A stretch of DNA of 64,000 nucleotides from Erythrophleum ivorense (GCA_026724425.1 JAIUCV010000019.1:9890325-9954324), one strand, 5' to 3'; numbered from the stretch's first letter, positions 49,781 to 62,500 are shown. The notes: generated by a model not told the origin, from the letters alone. Made by a program: numbers and translations.

Positions 49781-50026
49781 CCTGGTGGAATCTCCATATA
49801 AACTTCCTCTTTTAAATCTCTATTTAAAAAAACATTCTTCACATCTAGCTGATGAAAAGACCGGCCCAAATTTTCAACCAAAGAGAATAATACCTTGATG
49901 GTATTAAAACATGTCTTGAAAATTAATGCTAGGTGTTTGTATAAATCCTTTAGCAACAAGCCTTGCCCTATGACGGTTGATACTACCATTTGAATTATAT
50001 TTAATAGTGAAGATCCACTTACATCT
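49781..50026 (-). pseudogene. Copia #1 RT, middle part
   Basis: The minus strand reads MVVSTVIGQG and then FHQLDVKNVFLNRDLKEE and VYMEIPPGLES, the central copia RT. It is cut at 50,026/50,027 by copia #2; the KWIF part of the same domain continues at 55,057. Confidence 0.82.
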
Positions 50027-50282
50027 TGTTGGCGGAATATTATACATTAATATTCTGATAATATTTTTTTTTTCTGTTTATCAGTTTTCTAACTTTGTTT
50101 GTTTCCTTATTTAGTTACAGATTTTTAGGGATTTTATTTTGTATTCTGTTTTCCCTTTTATTTTCCCTAATTCTCAGCAATATTCTTGCGATTGAATGGC
50201 ATATTATTATTGCTCATCATCCCTATTTGTACCTTATATTTATTCAGTGAATTATTATTGAAATTTATTCCCAAATTGTTCA
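50027..50282 (+). repeat. 5' LTR of copia #2
   Basis: It begins TGTTGGCGGAATATTATAC and ends CCCAAATTGTTCA, 256 bp, directly followed by the PBS. Confidence 0.92.
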
Positions 50283-50294
50283 TGGTATCAGAGC
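50283..50294 (+). other. Primer binding site of copia #2
   Basis: TGGTATCAGAGC, initiator-methionine tRNA type, adjoining the 5' LTR. Confidence 0.9.
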
Positions 50295-50360
50295 GATTGA
50301 ACAAGCTCAAGGGATGATTTCTTTTGGGTTGATGAGGGCTATGCTGAATCAGAGTACTCA

Positions 50361-51290
50361 TTGAACTCTGGCTCATCTGGCACGGGCTACCAAGGATCGA
50401 ACCCACAGCCGAACACACCAAGCAGCGCATTCAACCCTAACCTTCCCCAAAACAGCATGGAAACCACTTCGTCTGTGGTTATTAATCATAGGATGAATGA
50501 CAATAATTACTTGAGTGGTCACACAACATGCTTATGTTCATAAGAGGGAGAGGAAAGGAGAAATATCTTCTCTAAAACGCTCAACAGCTAGACATGACAG
50601 ATCCAAAGTATGAGGCATGGTTAGCTGAGAATAATCAAGTCATGAGTTGGTTAGTTGGCTCAATGACTGTCGAGATCAGTGAGCAATTCGTGTTAACTAC
50701 AATTGCCAAGGAGATTTGGGAGAATGCAAAGCAAACCTATGCCACCACTAAGAACTGCGGCTCTGTTTCAGATAGTGTTCTTCGTAACACTAAACAAGGT
50801 GACAAGACCGTGGCCCAATATTACACAGCTCTTGTGAAATTGTGGCAACAATTGGATCTATATGATCCTCACCAATGGACGTGCATTGAAGACCTGATGT
50901 GCTATAGAAAAATTGTTTAACGAGAGAGGGTCTATGACTTTCTTCTCGGCCTGAACCCAGCATATGAAGAAGTTTGTGGTAGAATAATGACTACTAAACT
51001 ACTACCTACGATTCAAGAGGTGGTGAACCTTGTAAAGTGTGAAGAAAGCAGAAAACAACTTGTTCAAGGGACACCTAGCGGTCAAACTAGTTCAGAATCA
51101 TCTGCCATGGCTGTTAAAGGTGCAAATGGACAAGATTGAAGGAAGAAGCAGGGCAAGGGCTGGTGTGAACACTGTCAAAAGAGTGGGCACATTAGAGACA
51201 ACTGCTAGAAGATATATGGCAAGCCTCCAAATCAGAGACAAAAATTCAGGTCAGAAAACGAGTTATGTAGTTACTGGAAGTGCAAAGACA
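50361..51290 (+). pseudogene. Copia #2 gag
   Basis: The N-terminal part (MNSGSSGTGYQGSNPQP) is followed after a frame change by the capsid-like segment at 50,594-50,920 (WLVGSMTVEISEQFV, YYTALVKLWQQLDLYDP). A stop follows at 50,918. A CCHC zinc knuckle WCEHCQKSGHIRDNC lies near 51,160-51,205 in another frame. The open frame from 51,039 covers this part only as a shadow; its true content starts at the protease. Confidence 0.8.
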
Positions 51291-54200
51291 GATGAAGAAA
51301 ATTCACAAATGAGCAAGGAAGAGCTCGAGTTGTTGAGAAAAATTCTCAACAAATATGACCTAAAGACTGAAAAGGTTGTCTCCATTAGTAATATGGCTCA
51401 CGCAAGTAATGATGGTACTGCTTTGGCTATTAAAACCTCTAATGAAAAGGATTGGATTGTAGATTTTGGTTGTACAAATCATATGACAGGTGATGATACT
51501 TTAATTGATGATATAAAGCCTTGTCCAGGTCATAGAAGGGTAAAAGTTACCAATGGTAAATCTGTTAAGGTCCAAAGAATTGGTACTATTGTTATTGGTG
51601 ATAAACTTGTTCTTAAAAATGTTCTTTATGTGCCTGAATTGGACTGCAATTTATTATCTGTCAAAAGGCTGACCAAGGATCATAACTGTAGTGCTAACTT
51701 TGATTCTAATGGTTGTTTATTCCAGGATTTGGAGTCAGGGAAGAAGATTGACAATGCTAAAGAGATTAATGGTTTATATTACATTGGAAGTTCTCAGATG
51801 AATAAAGCAAATGCTATGCTGCATACAAATAATGAAATTGCTCTATGGCACTATAAGTTAGGCTACCCTAATCTAGATTATATGAAAAAGTTGTATCTAA
51901 CTTTCTTCAATAAAAATACTTATTTTCAGTGTGAATTCTATCAGCTCTCTAAACATACTCGCAACTCTTACTTGCCCCGATCACATGTACCATCAAAACC
52001 TTTTTCCTTAATACATAGTGATGTTTGAAGGCCATCAAAAGTGAAAACTTATAATAGTGCCCGATGGTTTGTGACTTTTATTGATGACCACACAAGACTC
52101 ACTTGGATATATCTCATGAAAGATAAATCTGAGGTTTTCTAGATTTTCAAAATTTTTTGTTCTCTCATTAAAACTCAGTTTCATACAACTGTTCAAATTT
52201 TCAAAAGTGATAATGCAAAGGAATACCTCAGTCATGCTTTTGAGCAATTTTTAAATGATAATGGTATAATACACCAAACCTCATGTATTAATACACCACA
52301 ACAAAATGGTATTTCTAAACGCAAAAATAGACATCTACTTAAAGTTGCTAGATCCCTTCTGCTTACTTCTAATGTACCTAATCGTTTTTGGGGAGAGGTC
52401 ATTCTCACATTTGCCTATTTAATAAACCGTATGCCCTCCAAAGTTTTAGGATTCAGTACACCTCTAAAAAAATTGTTAGAAACTCACTCTTACATTTCTT
52501 TCGCTCTTACTCTACCTCCAAAGGTGTTTGGGTGTGTTGCCTTTGTACATAATTATGAAGGTAGCAAATTAGAGGCCAAGGCACATAAATGCATTTTCTT
52601 GGGCTACTCTTCTAACAAAAAGGGCTATAACTACTACTCTCCCATACTCAATAAGTATTTTATCACTATGAATGTAACCTTTTTTGAAGATAAACCATAT
52701 TATCCAAAACTATCCATTTAGGGGGAGAACAGTGGACAAGAATGGCTTATTTTGGCTGCTAATCCAGAACCTGTACCATCTCTTGATGCGCCTGAAATGC
52801 CTAGACCTGAACTTGAACCTTTTTCTAAAATACCCAGACCTGAATCCCAATCTGTTCCTAGCCCAGAATCCACTGATAATCTAGTTTTGAATCCAAAAAC
52901 TAATCAGAATTCCACTGAACTTGTAACTGATGAGAATGAAGAGACTAGGGTGGATAGATCTATAATTGAAGCTCCAAGGGAGTACGTGAGAAGCAAGAGA
53001 AATCAGCAGATAAGTGATGAGATACAACTAGAACAAACCATCATGATCTCTGAGCAAAGCCATGAATCCAACCCAACTTCAAATCCTAAGGAGTTATGTT
53101 GGCCACTAAGGAAGGGAGTCAGGTTGTGTACTAAACATCCTATCAATAAGTTTGTTTCTTATGCAAATCTTTCTCCTCAGTTTCAGACCTTTATGTCTCA
53201 ATTGAATGCTGAAAAATTACCTGAGAATTTCCAGGAAGCAGTCAAGGATCCGAGGTGGAGAAAGGCTATAAGTGAAGAGTTAAAGGCACTAGAGAAGAAT
53301 CAAACATGGCTAATAACTAATTTGCCACAAGGGAAGTCCATAGTTGGCTATAGATGGGTCTTTACCAAGGGAAGTCCATAGTTGGCTATAGATGGGTCTT
53401 TACCATCAAGTACAATTCTGATGGTAGCAATAGCAGGTACAAAGCTAGACTTGTAGCTAGAGGATTTATACAAATGCAAGGAATTGATTACTAGGAAACC
53501 TTTGCACCAATTACAAAGTTCAACACCATCAAGATTTTGTTATCTCCAGCAGCAAATCTAGACGGGCCATTACATCAATTAGATGTAAAGAACGCTTTCT
53601 TAAATGGAGACCTAGAAGAAGAAATTTACATGGAGATGCCACCAGGTTTAAGAAATGCTAATCATCCTTCTAAGGTATGCAAACTCAAGAAATCCCTATA
53701 TGGCCTTAAACACTCACCTAGAACTTGGTTTAATAGGTTTACAAAAGTGGTTAAGAAGCTTGGTTATTATTAGTGTCAAACTGATCACACTCTTTTTGTA
53801 AGACATTTAGACAATGGAAAACTTGCTATTCTTATAGTATATGTTGATGACATTGTCATTACCGGTGATGATCATAAGGGTATTCATGCACTAAAAAAGG
53901 CTCTAGTTGCTAAGTTTGAAGTGAAGGATCTAGGAAACTTGAGATATTTCCTAGGCATAGAGGTTGCAAGGTCCAACAAGGGAATATCAGTTTCTCAGAG
54001 GAAATATAAACTTGATTTGCTCAAGGAAACAGGTATTATGGGAGCCAAACCAGCTAAAACTCCTATGGAGTCCAATTACAAACTAAGTCTCAAAAAGGAG
54101 GGAACACCAGTTGATAAGGGAAAATATCAAAGGCCGGTAGGTAACCTGATTTATCTCTCACATACACAGCCTGATATCAGTTTTCCTATTAGTGTAGTGA

Positions 54201-54796
54201 GCCAATTCATGAGCAATCCACAAGAAGAACATATGGATGTAGTTTTCAAAATTTTTAAATATTTAAAGATGACACCTGGAAAGGGTTTATTTTTCAAGAA
54301 AGGGAGACCTAAAAATATTAAAGTATTCACAGATGCAGATTGGGCTGGATCAATTACTAATAGAAGGTCAACTACAGGCTACTGTACTTTTGTCTGGGAT
54401 AATTTGGTTATTTGGGGAAGCAAGAAACAACCTGTGGTGGCTAGAAGTAGTGCAAAAGTTGAGTATAGAGCCTTGGCACTTGGTATTTGTGAAAGGATGT
54501 GGATAAAAAGGCTGCTAGCAGAATTGAAAATACACTCTGAAGCTCAAATGAAGGTGTGGTGTGATAACACGGCAACTATCGGGATTACTAAGAATCCAAT
54601 TCACCATGATCATACCAAACATGTGGAGATAGATGGACATTTTATAAGGGAAAAGGTTGATTCTAGACTAATAGATCTTGCCTATGTATCCACTAGCAAC
54701 CAAGTAGCAGATTTATTCACAAAGGCCCTAGCGCATGTTAGATTTGAAGACTTGAGTTGCCAATTAGGAATGATAAATATCTATTCACCAGTTTAA
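51291..54796 (+). pseudogene. Copia #2 pol (protease, integrase, RT, RNase H)
   Basis: Protease: WIVDFGCTNHMTGD at 51.45 kb, where the usual DSG reads DFG. A GAG-pre-integrase domain (LWHYKLGYPNLDYM) follows. Integrase: IHSDV at 52.01 kb, FKSDNAKEY at 52.2 kb, and NGISKRKNRHLL at 52.3 kb, where the expected catalytic Glu is Lys (52,317-52,319). RT: WRKAISEELKALEKNQTW, a 38-bp tandem duplication that shifts the frame at 53,331-53,406, LDVKNAFLNGDLEEEIYM, and YVDD intact at 53,840-53,851. RNase H: 53,921-54,796 is open for 291 codons and ends normally. Only the RT C-terminal part and RNase H remain intact. Confidence 0.88.
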
Positions 54797-54803
54797 GGGG
54801 AAG

Positions 54804-55056
54804 TGTTGGCGGAATATTATACATTAATATTCCGATAATATTTCTTTTTTTGTTTATTAGTTTTCTGACTTTGTTTGTTTCCTTATTTAGTTACAAATTT
54901 TTAGGGATTTTATTTATATTCTTTTTTCCCGTTATTTTCTCTGATTCTCGACAATATTATTGGAATTGAATGAAAAATCATTGTTGCTCATCATCCCTAC
55001 TTGTACCCTATGTTTATTCAGTGAATTATTATTGAAATTTATTCCCAAATTGTTCA
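54804..55056 (+). repeat. 3' LTR of copia #2
   Basis: 253 bp, preceded by the polypurine tract AAGGGGAAG (54,795-54,803). It has the same ends as the 5' LTR. Confidence 0.92.
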
Positions 55057-55642
55057 CATCCCATAAGAGTTTTTCTAGGAGGAAGTTCCACCAAATCCTA
55101 AGTTCCATTCTTCTCAGAAGCACTTAATTCCTCTTAAATTGCAGCTCTCCAATCCTGTTTGTGTGCTATGTCATAAACATTCTTAGGTAATTTTAGTAGA
55201 CACATTAGTTACAAAGACTTAAAAATTAAGAGACAGCTTGTCATAAGAAACAAAATTGTTGATAAGAGTGTTAAGTGCATGACCTTGCCCCTTTTCTCAA
55301 AGTAATGAGTAAATATAACTCCTTTTGAGCATCAATACTCGGAATAAAAGACGAAATTTGGCCTTACTCAAAGGTGTGCAGTGCTCCAGTGCTGTACCTT
55401 GCTATTTTGTTATTGGATTCTTTTTCCTTCTTGAGTACACCGTGATTTCCTTTTATTATGTGACACTAGGTTAGGTCTTGGGTTTTTTGGGTCTAGTTGG
55501 GCCTGGTTCAAAGTCTTGGTGAGTTGTAGGTGGCTAGAAAAAAGGAAGAATCAAATATAGGAATACAAGGCAGGCATGGTGGTCTGGTCTCAAGTGGTTG
55601 TTCACATTCAGCATAAACAAAATCATGAGTTTTAGGCGTGTA
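55057..55642 (-). pseudogene. Copia #1 RT N-terminal part and linker
   Basis: The minus strand reads LSASEKNGT, then LVELPPRKTLMGCKWIF into the copia #2 junction: the start of the RT domain. Above it are NNFVSYDKLSLNF and a variable linker between integrase and RT with several stops. It ends at the small LTR element. Confidence 0.75.
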
Positions 55643-57411
55643 TGTGATGGAGAATGAGAAGAGAATAAGAGATATTATTAATTATTTTTAAATTAGATAT
55701 TAAAGATAAATATAAGAAATAATATTTTATTAGGATTTGGATTAAACACAAATATTTAAGTTGCTTTGTTTTATTTTAAATAGCATTTGTTATCAACTTA
55801 ATTACTTTTTGTTAGAAAGTGAATTTAATCCTATCTTTATTTTAATAGGAGTTATCTCTTGGGCTCTATATAAAGCCTTAGTAATTAAGGTTAGCTAGCT
55901 TTTGATTGTTTATTAATAAAATTATCTTAGCTTGTTAGCCGTCTCTCTTCCTTTCTTCTTCTCCTTCCCCCTCTATTTCTCTCTATATGTCCCCCTTTTC
56001 TACTATAGTTCCCTCCTCGTTCAATCTCTCCTCCTTTTTCCCCATTCCTCTATTACTTGTATATTGTCCTATATCAAGTGGTGTCAAAGCAAGGCAACAA
56101 CTCCAACCACTCCCACCACTGTCCACACCAAAAATCATTGCTCTGGTCTCCAAATCAGGTGAGTGACTACACCATTGGAAGTGCATCATCGAAATCAGCC
56201 CATCCCTAAAGCTATGTTGCCGAAGTCGCCACACGCACTATGAGACTCCCTACACAAGAGCCTCATGTGCCGACTACTCCTAATTTGAATTTTTCAAACC
56301 ATTCGCACCTTGTTTTCCACTTGAGTTGCAATAATCACTAACTAGGATTATTTGGTGGCATTTTTGCTAAATTTTTGGCTCTATAAATTGCTAAGATAAA
56401 CCTTTTTGAGCAAGAACTCATTGTCTTGAAGATGCCATGGAATGACAAACCCAAAGGATCCAAAATGGACTTAATATCTTCAATGAAGGGTTTGACCATC
56501 CCTTTGATTGGCCTGATCATTGTTTTTGATGATAATGAATGCTCTTAAGTTATTGAGTATATAAATCACTAGCAAAAACTTCGAAAATCTAAAGGCAAAA
56601 GAAGAATGTCTCCAAGATCATAAAATAATAGAGGAAGCTATTTGGGAAAAGCCCAATAATATCATTATAGAACCTCTGGATTTCCTATCAGACATTGACA
56701 ATGATGGTAACATCATGTGTTTTGAAGAGCAGATGGAAGTAGATTTAGAATGTAAAGATCATAAGGCTTCTCAACAGCATTTGGAAGATAATTTTCAAAC
56801 TATAGAAGATCACATTTAGGTTCAACCAATAAAACTGTTTTGCCAAGTTGAATTCGTTATTCCTGAAGTATAGGAGAGCCTAAAGCTGCTTATGCTAATA
56901 ATTTTACCACCATTGCCTAATGTCTTTCATAACGCTCCAAGATGGATTTTCCTCTTGGTTCTACCTTTCAAAACTCAAGGTTGAATTTTTTTATATCTAA
57001 GGGTGAAGATGGAGAATGAGAAGAGATATTATTAATTATTTGCAAATTAAGGATTAAATATAAGTATAGGAAATAATATGTATTAAGATTAGGATTAGAA
57101 ACTAATATTTCAATTAATTTGTTTTATTTTAAATAATTAATTACACTTAATTATCTTTTGTTAGGATTATGATTTAATATTATCTTTATTTTAAACTATT
57201 AGAGGTTATCTCTTGAGCTCTATATAACGTCCTTAGTAATATGGGTTAGTTAGCTTTTGATTGATTATTAATAAAATTATCTTGGCTTGTTAGTCGTCTT
57301 TCTTCCTCTTTTCTTCTCCTTTCCCCTCTATTTTTCTCTACATCTCCGCCCTTTCTTCTATATTTCTCCCCTTCTTCTCTTTCTACTCCTTTTCCTTGAT
57401 TCCTTAAAAGG
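55643..57411 (+). mobile_element. Small non-autonomous LTR element
   Basis: Two direct repeats of about 0.4 kb (about 55,643-56,075 and 57,004-57,411) share GATGGAGAATGAGAAGAG, TATTATTAATTATTT, the GGTTATCTCTTGRGCTCTATATAA box and the TTAATAAAATTATCTTRGCTTG tract. The first is followed by TGGTGTCAAAGC (~56,078), a two-mismatch variant of the initiator-tRNA primer site. The internal ~0.93 kb has no RT or integrase; only short broken frames remain. The host copia #1 continues on both sides. The LTR ends and the GTGTA/GTGTT duplication are approximate. Confidence 0.7.
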
Positions 57412-58165
57412 GTGTTTGGGAATAATAGGTTGCTTTCAAAGAAAGTGACATTCATGGTGTAGGATTTTTTGGTAGTGGGTCAATAACACTTATAGCCTCT
57501 AAGTCAAAGAGTAACCAATAAAAATGCACTTGATGGCCTTAGGAGCTAGTTTTCCCCCATTATGATCATTATGAACAAAGGAATTGCACCTAAAAATCTT
57601 TTGAGGCATAGTAGACATAGTTTGAGTGTTGAGATAAGTTTCAAGGAGTTTTTGGCAAGGTGAGGTGAAAATTTAAGGTCCTAGAAGGCATGTTATTTAT
57701 CAAATAAGTGGTTGTATGGATAGTTGCCCCTCAAAAAATTATTGGAAGATTTGAGGTAATCATAAGAGATCTAGCTACTTCTAAAATATGTTTATTTTTC
57801 TTTTTAGCTATTCCATTTTGCTGAGAGGTGTTGACACAAGTTCTGGTATATAATACCTTGATTGGTCAAGTATGGCCCAAGGGAAAAGTTGAAATGCCTT
57901 TTAGCATTATCGGATCAAAAATTTAGATTTTGGGTTAAAATTGATTTTGGACAAGGTTGTGAAAGATTTTGAAGGTATTGGCAACTTTGGATTTTTCTTT
58001 TAAGAGGTAAACTCATGTCAAATGAGTATGGTCATCTATAAAAGGTATAAACCACCTTGCACCATTCATATTTTTAACATTGACTAGACCCCAAATGTCA
58101 CAATGGATGAGTGTGAATAGTTTTGTTAGTTGGGATAAATATTTTTGACATGTTATGAAAATTGA
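57412..58165 (-). pseudogene. Copia #1 integrase
   Basis: Minus strand: TMNVTFFESNLLFP at 57.42-57.46 kb, the usual conserved end of the copia integrase region, with the YKCY and KCIFIGYS-type motif above it, and IDDHT-like integrase core sequence near 58.03 kb. Many stops. Confidence 0.75.
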
Positions 58166-58238
58166 TTTACAATAAGACATTATAACGTCAATTGATCCAT
58201 ATAGCCGACCCTACTTAATGGGAAAAGGTTTAGTTGTT
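58166..58238 (+). mobile_element. Short LINE tail with 14-bp target duplication
   Basis: A 73-bp insertion ending GCCGACCCTACTTAATGGGA and a short TTG run, the same 3' end as the LINE at 49.5-49.8 kb. It is flanked by exact 14-bp repeats GTTATGAAAATTGA (58,152-58,165 and 58,239-58,252), as expected from target-primed reverse transcription of a severely 5'-truncated copy. Confidence 0.85.
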
Positions 58239-58252
58239 GTTATGAAAATTGA

Positions 58253-59330
58253 CAAATTTCACACTAAAATTGAGAGGAATTTTTATTGATTCAAATGGGG
58301 AAACATTTGTTTCATGTAATGGAAATTAGGGTTGCCTAACCTATAATGCCACAAAAGTACATAATTATTAGAAGAAGCATAAGTAGACAAAATAGCTTTG
58401 TTGTTTCTCTTAGGTCCATGTATGTAATAGAAACCAACACCCTCCCTATCATTACCAATTTTCTTCCTTAACTCGAAGTGCTAAAAATGACAACCAGTAG
58501 AATAGAAATTAGTCATGCAATTCAAATCCATTGCAAGAGCAAATTGCAAGTTAACTTGGGAACATGAAGCACATCCTTTAAAAGTAAATCATTTGATAAT
58601 CTTACTACAACAATGCCATTAACTTTAGACAAAGATCCATCAACAATTCTAATAACCAATTCTTTAGAACATGGCACAAATTATCTAGGAGAGAGGCATT
58701 ACTAGCCATGTGATCAATGGCTCTTGACTCCACAAGCCACGTATTTGATTTTTGAACTTGAGTATTTAAAGCCATCAAGGGCTAACCTATTTGTGCAACA
58801 ACTCTAGCACCAACAATGTTGTCAAGAATTTGCCCTTGAGTGCCAAACATCCTCTATAGTAGCTCCATCTATTTCTTACTAAACAAATTAGGCTCACACT
58901 GAAGTTGGTTTTCCTCTTCATTAGCCACTATAAAACCTCCAGTGTCCTTCTGCTACATCCTTTATGTGTTTTGCCTTGTAATAGTGATCACACCATGGTC
59001 TTCCTTGCTTCCTTTGCTTAAAATCAGAATTACGAGCTCCGCAAACTACTAAAGTAGAAGCTTTAGGCAATGATTGAGAGGTCAGCACTCCTAAAGTTAA
59101 TCTTCATACTTTCTTCTTGCTTAATTTCAAAAAAGACCTCTCTTAACAAAGGTAAGGGTGAAGTACCTATTATTCTCCCCCTAATTTCTTAAAAGTAGGA
59201 ATTCAGGCTGAGAAGAAATTTATAAATTCTTTTTCTCTTAATCAGCTTCTTGTAATATGCAACATTAGCAACACAAGACCAATTGGGAGTCTCATACATA
59301 TTCAGTTGTTGCTAATATCTGGTGAGGACA
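58253..59330 (-). pseudogene. Copia #1 protease and gag C-terminal part
   Basis: Protease near 58.70-58.74 kb reads WLVESRAIDHMASNASLLDN, with the catalytic DSG region changed to ESR. A partial zinc knuckle CDHYYKAKHIKD is near 58.96 kb. The gag segment KRIYKFLLSLNSYF and IIGTSPLPLLREVFFEIKQEES lies near 59.1-59.25 kb. The gene is split at 59,330/59,331 by copia #3; the rest of gag and the 5' LTR should follow beyond 64 kb. Confidence 0.8.
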
Positions 59331-59541
59331 TGTGGTTGAGAGAGCCAAAAAACTTACTTTATTCATTGAGTTAAGGTACAATATATACAAGAGGGAAGAA
59401 AAATAAAAATAGTAACAAATTATAATAACAAATCAAATCCGAATCAGAATAACAAATCTCCTACAATCACTCCCCTTCTATCTATAATTTATTTACAATT
59501 ATTTCCTCTTAATTACAAGGTTAAAACCAAATCTGATCACA
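59331..59541 (-). repeat. 3' LTR of copia #3
   Basis: 211 bp; on the minus strand it starts TGTGATCAGATTTGG and ends CTCTCAACCACA. The polypurine tract ACTTAAGGGAGAG (59,542-59,554) adjoins it. Confidence 0.85.
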
Positions 59542-59548
59542 CTCTCCC

Positions 59549-62500
59549 TTAAGTTGGATCATAAATGTTAATCATATCCAACTGGCCATTACAATCTTCA
59601 AAAGGTTGTCTTGCAACAATCTTAGTAAATATATCGGCATTTTGCCTCTTGGTAGGTATATAAGTCAAGCAAACAACCCTTTTCTCAATTTTCTCCTTTA
59701 TAAAATGCCTACCTATCTCCACATGCTTTGTTCTGTCATGTTGTATTGGATTGTGAGAAATGTTAATGGCAACTTTATTGTCACAATAAAGTTTGATGGG
59801 TGCTTTCATCTCAATCTACAATTCTTCGAATCTTTTCTTTAACTAAAGCCCTCCACAAATTCCTTGTGCAATTGCTCTGAATTCAGCCTCAACACTATTT
59901 CTGGCAACAACACTTTGCTTCTTGCTTCTCCATGTCACTAAATTACCCCACACAAAGGAACAACATCCAGATGTTGACTTTCTATCATCAATACATCCTA
60001 CCCAATCTGCATCTATGAAGATCTCAATGTTGGCCTGATCATTTTTTTTTATAGTAAACCCCTTCCAAATGTGCCTTTTAAGTATCTAAATATCTTATAT
60101 ACTGCATCAAGATGTCTCTCTTTTAAAGAACTCATGTATTGGCTCACTGTACTCATTGCAAAGGCAATGTCGAGTCTTGTGTGAGATAGGCATATGAGCT
60201 TACCCACCAACCTCTAGTACCTTTCTTTATCAACCAACTTTCCATCATCTTCCTATTATTTCGTCTCCATGGGAGTGTAACTGGATTTGCATCCAAGCAT
60301 CCCACTTTTTAAGAGTAAGTCTAGAATGTATTTCTTTTAGGATATATAAATTCCTTTCTTAGACCTAGCCACTTTTATACCTAAAAAATATTTCATCTCC
60401 CCTAAGTTCTTCATTTGAAATTTAGTAGTGGGAGCCCCTTTAAGTCTCTCCATCTGCTCCAGATCGTCACCTGTAAGGATGATGTCATCCACATACACAA
60501 TTAAAATAGTCCTCTTGCCACCTGTGTTTGAAAAACATAATATGATTTGATTGCCCTTGCTCGTAGTCCTAGGCCTTGAACACTTGGGAGAATCTCTCGA
60601 ACCAAGCCCTTGGTGATTGTTTTAATACATATAAGGATTTTTTTAGTCTGTAGACTTGTTCACCTTCATTAAATTCCAGAGGGAGAGTCATATAAACTTC
60701 CTCCTTTAGGTCACCATTTAGGAAAGTATTTTTGATATCAAGTTATTGCAATGGCAACTCAAGGTTCACAGCAAGCAAAAACAAGACTCTAATCATATTT
60801 AACTTGGCCACTGAAGCAAATGTTTCTGTATAGTCCATACCATAGGTCTAGGTGAACCCCTTCGCCACAAGGAGTGCTTTGTATCTCTCTATTGTTCCAT
60901 CTAAATTATACTTCATAGTGAATACCCACTTGTACCCAACTGGCTTCTTTCCCTTTGGAAGATTGACTTCTTCCCAAGTTTCATTCTTTATGAGAACATT
61001 CGTTTCCTCTATGACTGCATTCCCCCACTCTAATATTTGTAGTGCCTCCTGAATATTGTTGGGAATTTTTACCTTGTCCAGATTAGTAGTAAAGGCATAA
61101 TATCGAGGTAAATGAGCCTCATAAGACACAAACTTTTCTATTGGATGAAGCGTGCAGATTCTTGGTTTTTTCCTAAGAGCAATAGGAAGATCAAGATTAG
61201 AAGGTTCATCTTCTTGTTCATCATTCTCATCCTCATTCATCTCTACCCCCGAGGTTTCTTCCTGTTGGGGTTTAGGATCTGTCACCAGTTCAAATTCTGG
61301 TTGTGTCTCTGAGAATTGGGATTCACTACTTGATTTCTTTCCTTGTGAGTAAATTTTAAATTCATTGTTTTCTTTTTCTTTTTCTTTTACAATGCGACCT
61401 TTGTTGAAATTTCCTATAGTGTCTAACTCAAGTTCTGACTCGGGTTGAAAGGATGAAGATATGATGATAGGTTCAGGTAAAGATAATGGTGGTGAAGGTT
61501 CACAAGTCCAAAATTCACTCCAATTCTTCCCCTAAATTGAGAACTTGGGATAGAAGGGTGTTTACTCAAAAAAGGTTACATCACAACTGACAAATAGGAG
61601 TTTAGTCATGGGGTCATAGCATTTATAGCCTTTCTAAGTTGTAGACTAGCCAAGAAATATACATTTAATAGCAATCGGATCTAGTTTGTTTGTGTGATAT
61701 AAGTGAACAAATATTGAGCACCCAAAAACCCTTAAAGGAAGATTGTTTTCAAGGTGGGTAGTAGGATAGGTGGTTTGCAATGTTCCTAAAGGTATTTTGA
61801 ATGAAAGAGTCATGCTGGGCATTCTGTTAATCAAATGAGTGGCAGTAAAGATGGATCACGCCAAAAATATTTAGAAACATTACTAGTAAACATGAGTGCA
61901 CGGCCAACTTCAAGAATATGTCTATTCTTTCATTCAACAATACTGTTCTGTTGTGGGCTATGAACACAAGAGGTTTTATAGATGACGCCATGGTTTTGCA
62001 AAAAATCATTTAGTGAATTGTTGGAATATTCAGTCCCATTATCAGAAAATAGAATTTGAATATTGGTTTGAAACTAATTTTGTATCATTATGTAAAAATT
62101 GATAAATACTGACGTGGTTTCAGATTTATCTTTCAACAAATACACCCAACAAAATCAAGTATGATCATCAATGAACGTAACAAACCAGTTCTTGAGTTCG
62201 ATTTGAGATGCAAGACGATCCCCACAAATTACTATGAATAATAGAAAAGGGTTTTGTGGATTTGTATTCAGATATGGGAAAAGTAGTTCTTTGGTGCTTA
62301 GCAAGTTCACAAACATCACACAAATTCAGAAATGTTTTTATTCAAACAGAGTGAAGGAAACAAACAACATAAATACTCAAGGTTTGGGTGACCCATTCTT
62401 TTGTACCATAACATAAGGTTATCATTTCTAGGTTTTGACATAGTATTACAAGATTTTTGTGAACTATTATTACTCACTTCAAATGGTAGTAAAGTCCCTA

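Larger units (their letters stand above)
50027..55056 (+). mobile_element. Copia #2: complete but decayed Ty1/copia retrotransposon
   Basis: 5,030 bp with LTRs 50,027-50,282 and 54,804-55,056, PBS 50,283, then gag, protease, integrase, RT and RNase H, in copia order. The target duplication is CATCT (50,022-50,026) and CATCC (55,057-55,061), one mismatch. The host copia #1 RT reading is continuous across it. The two LTRs differ at roughly 10% of positions by eye, so the insertion is old. The coding region is broken by stops, frameshifts and a short duplication. Confidence 0.92.

Noticed and set aside
51039..51290. First part of the long plus-strand frame in copia #2
   Set aside because: The conserved gag and zinc-knuckle motifs here lie in a different frame; only the part from about 51.3 kb on is real.
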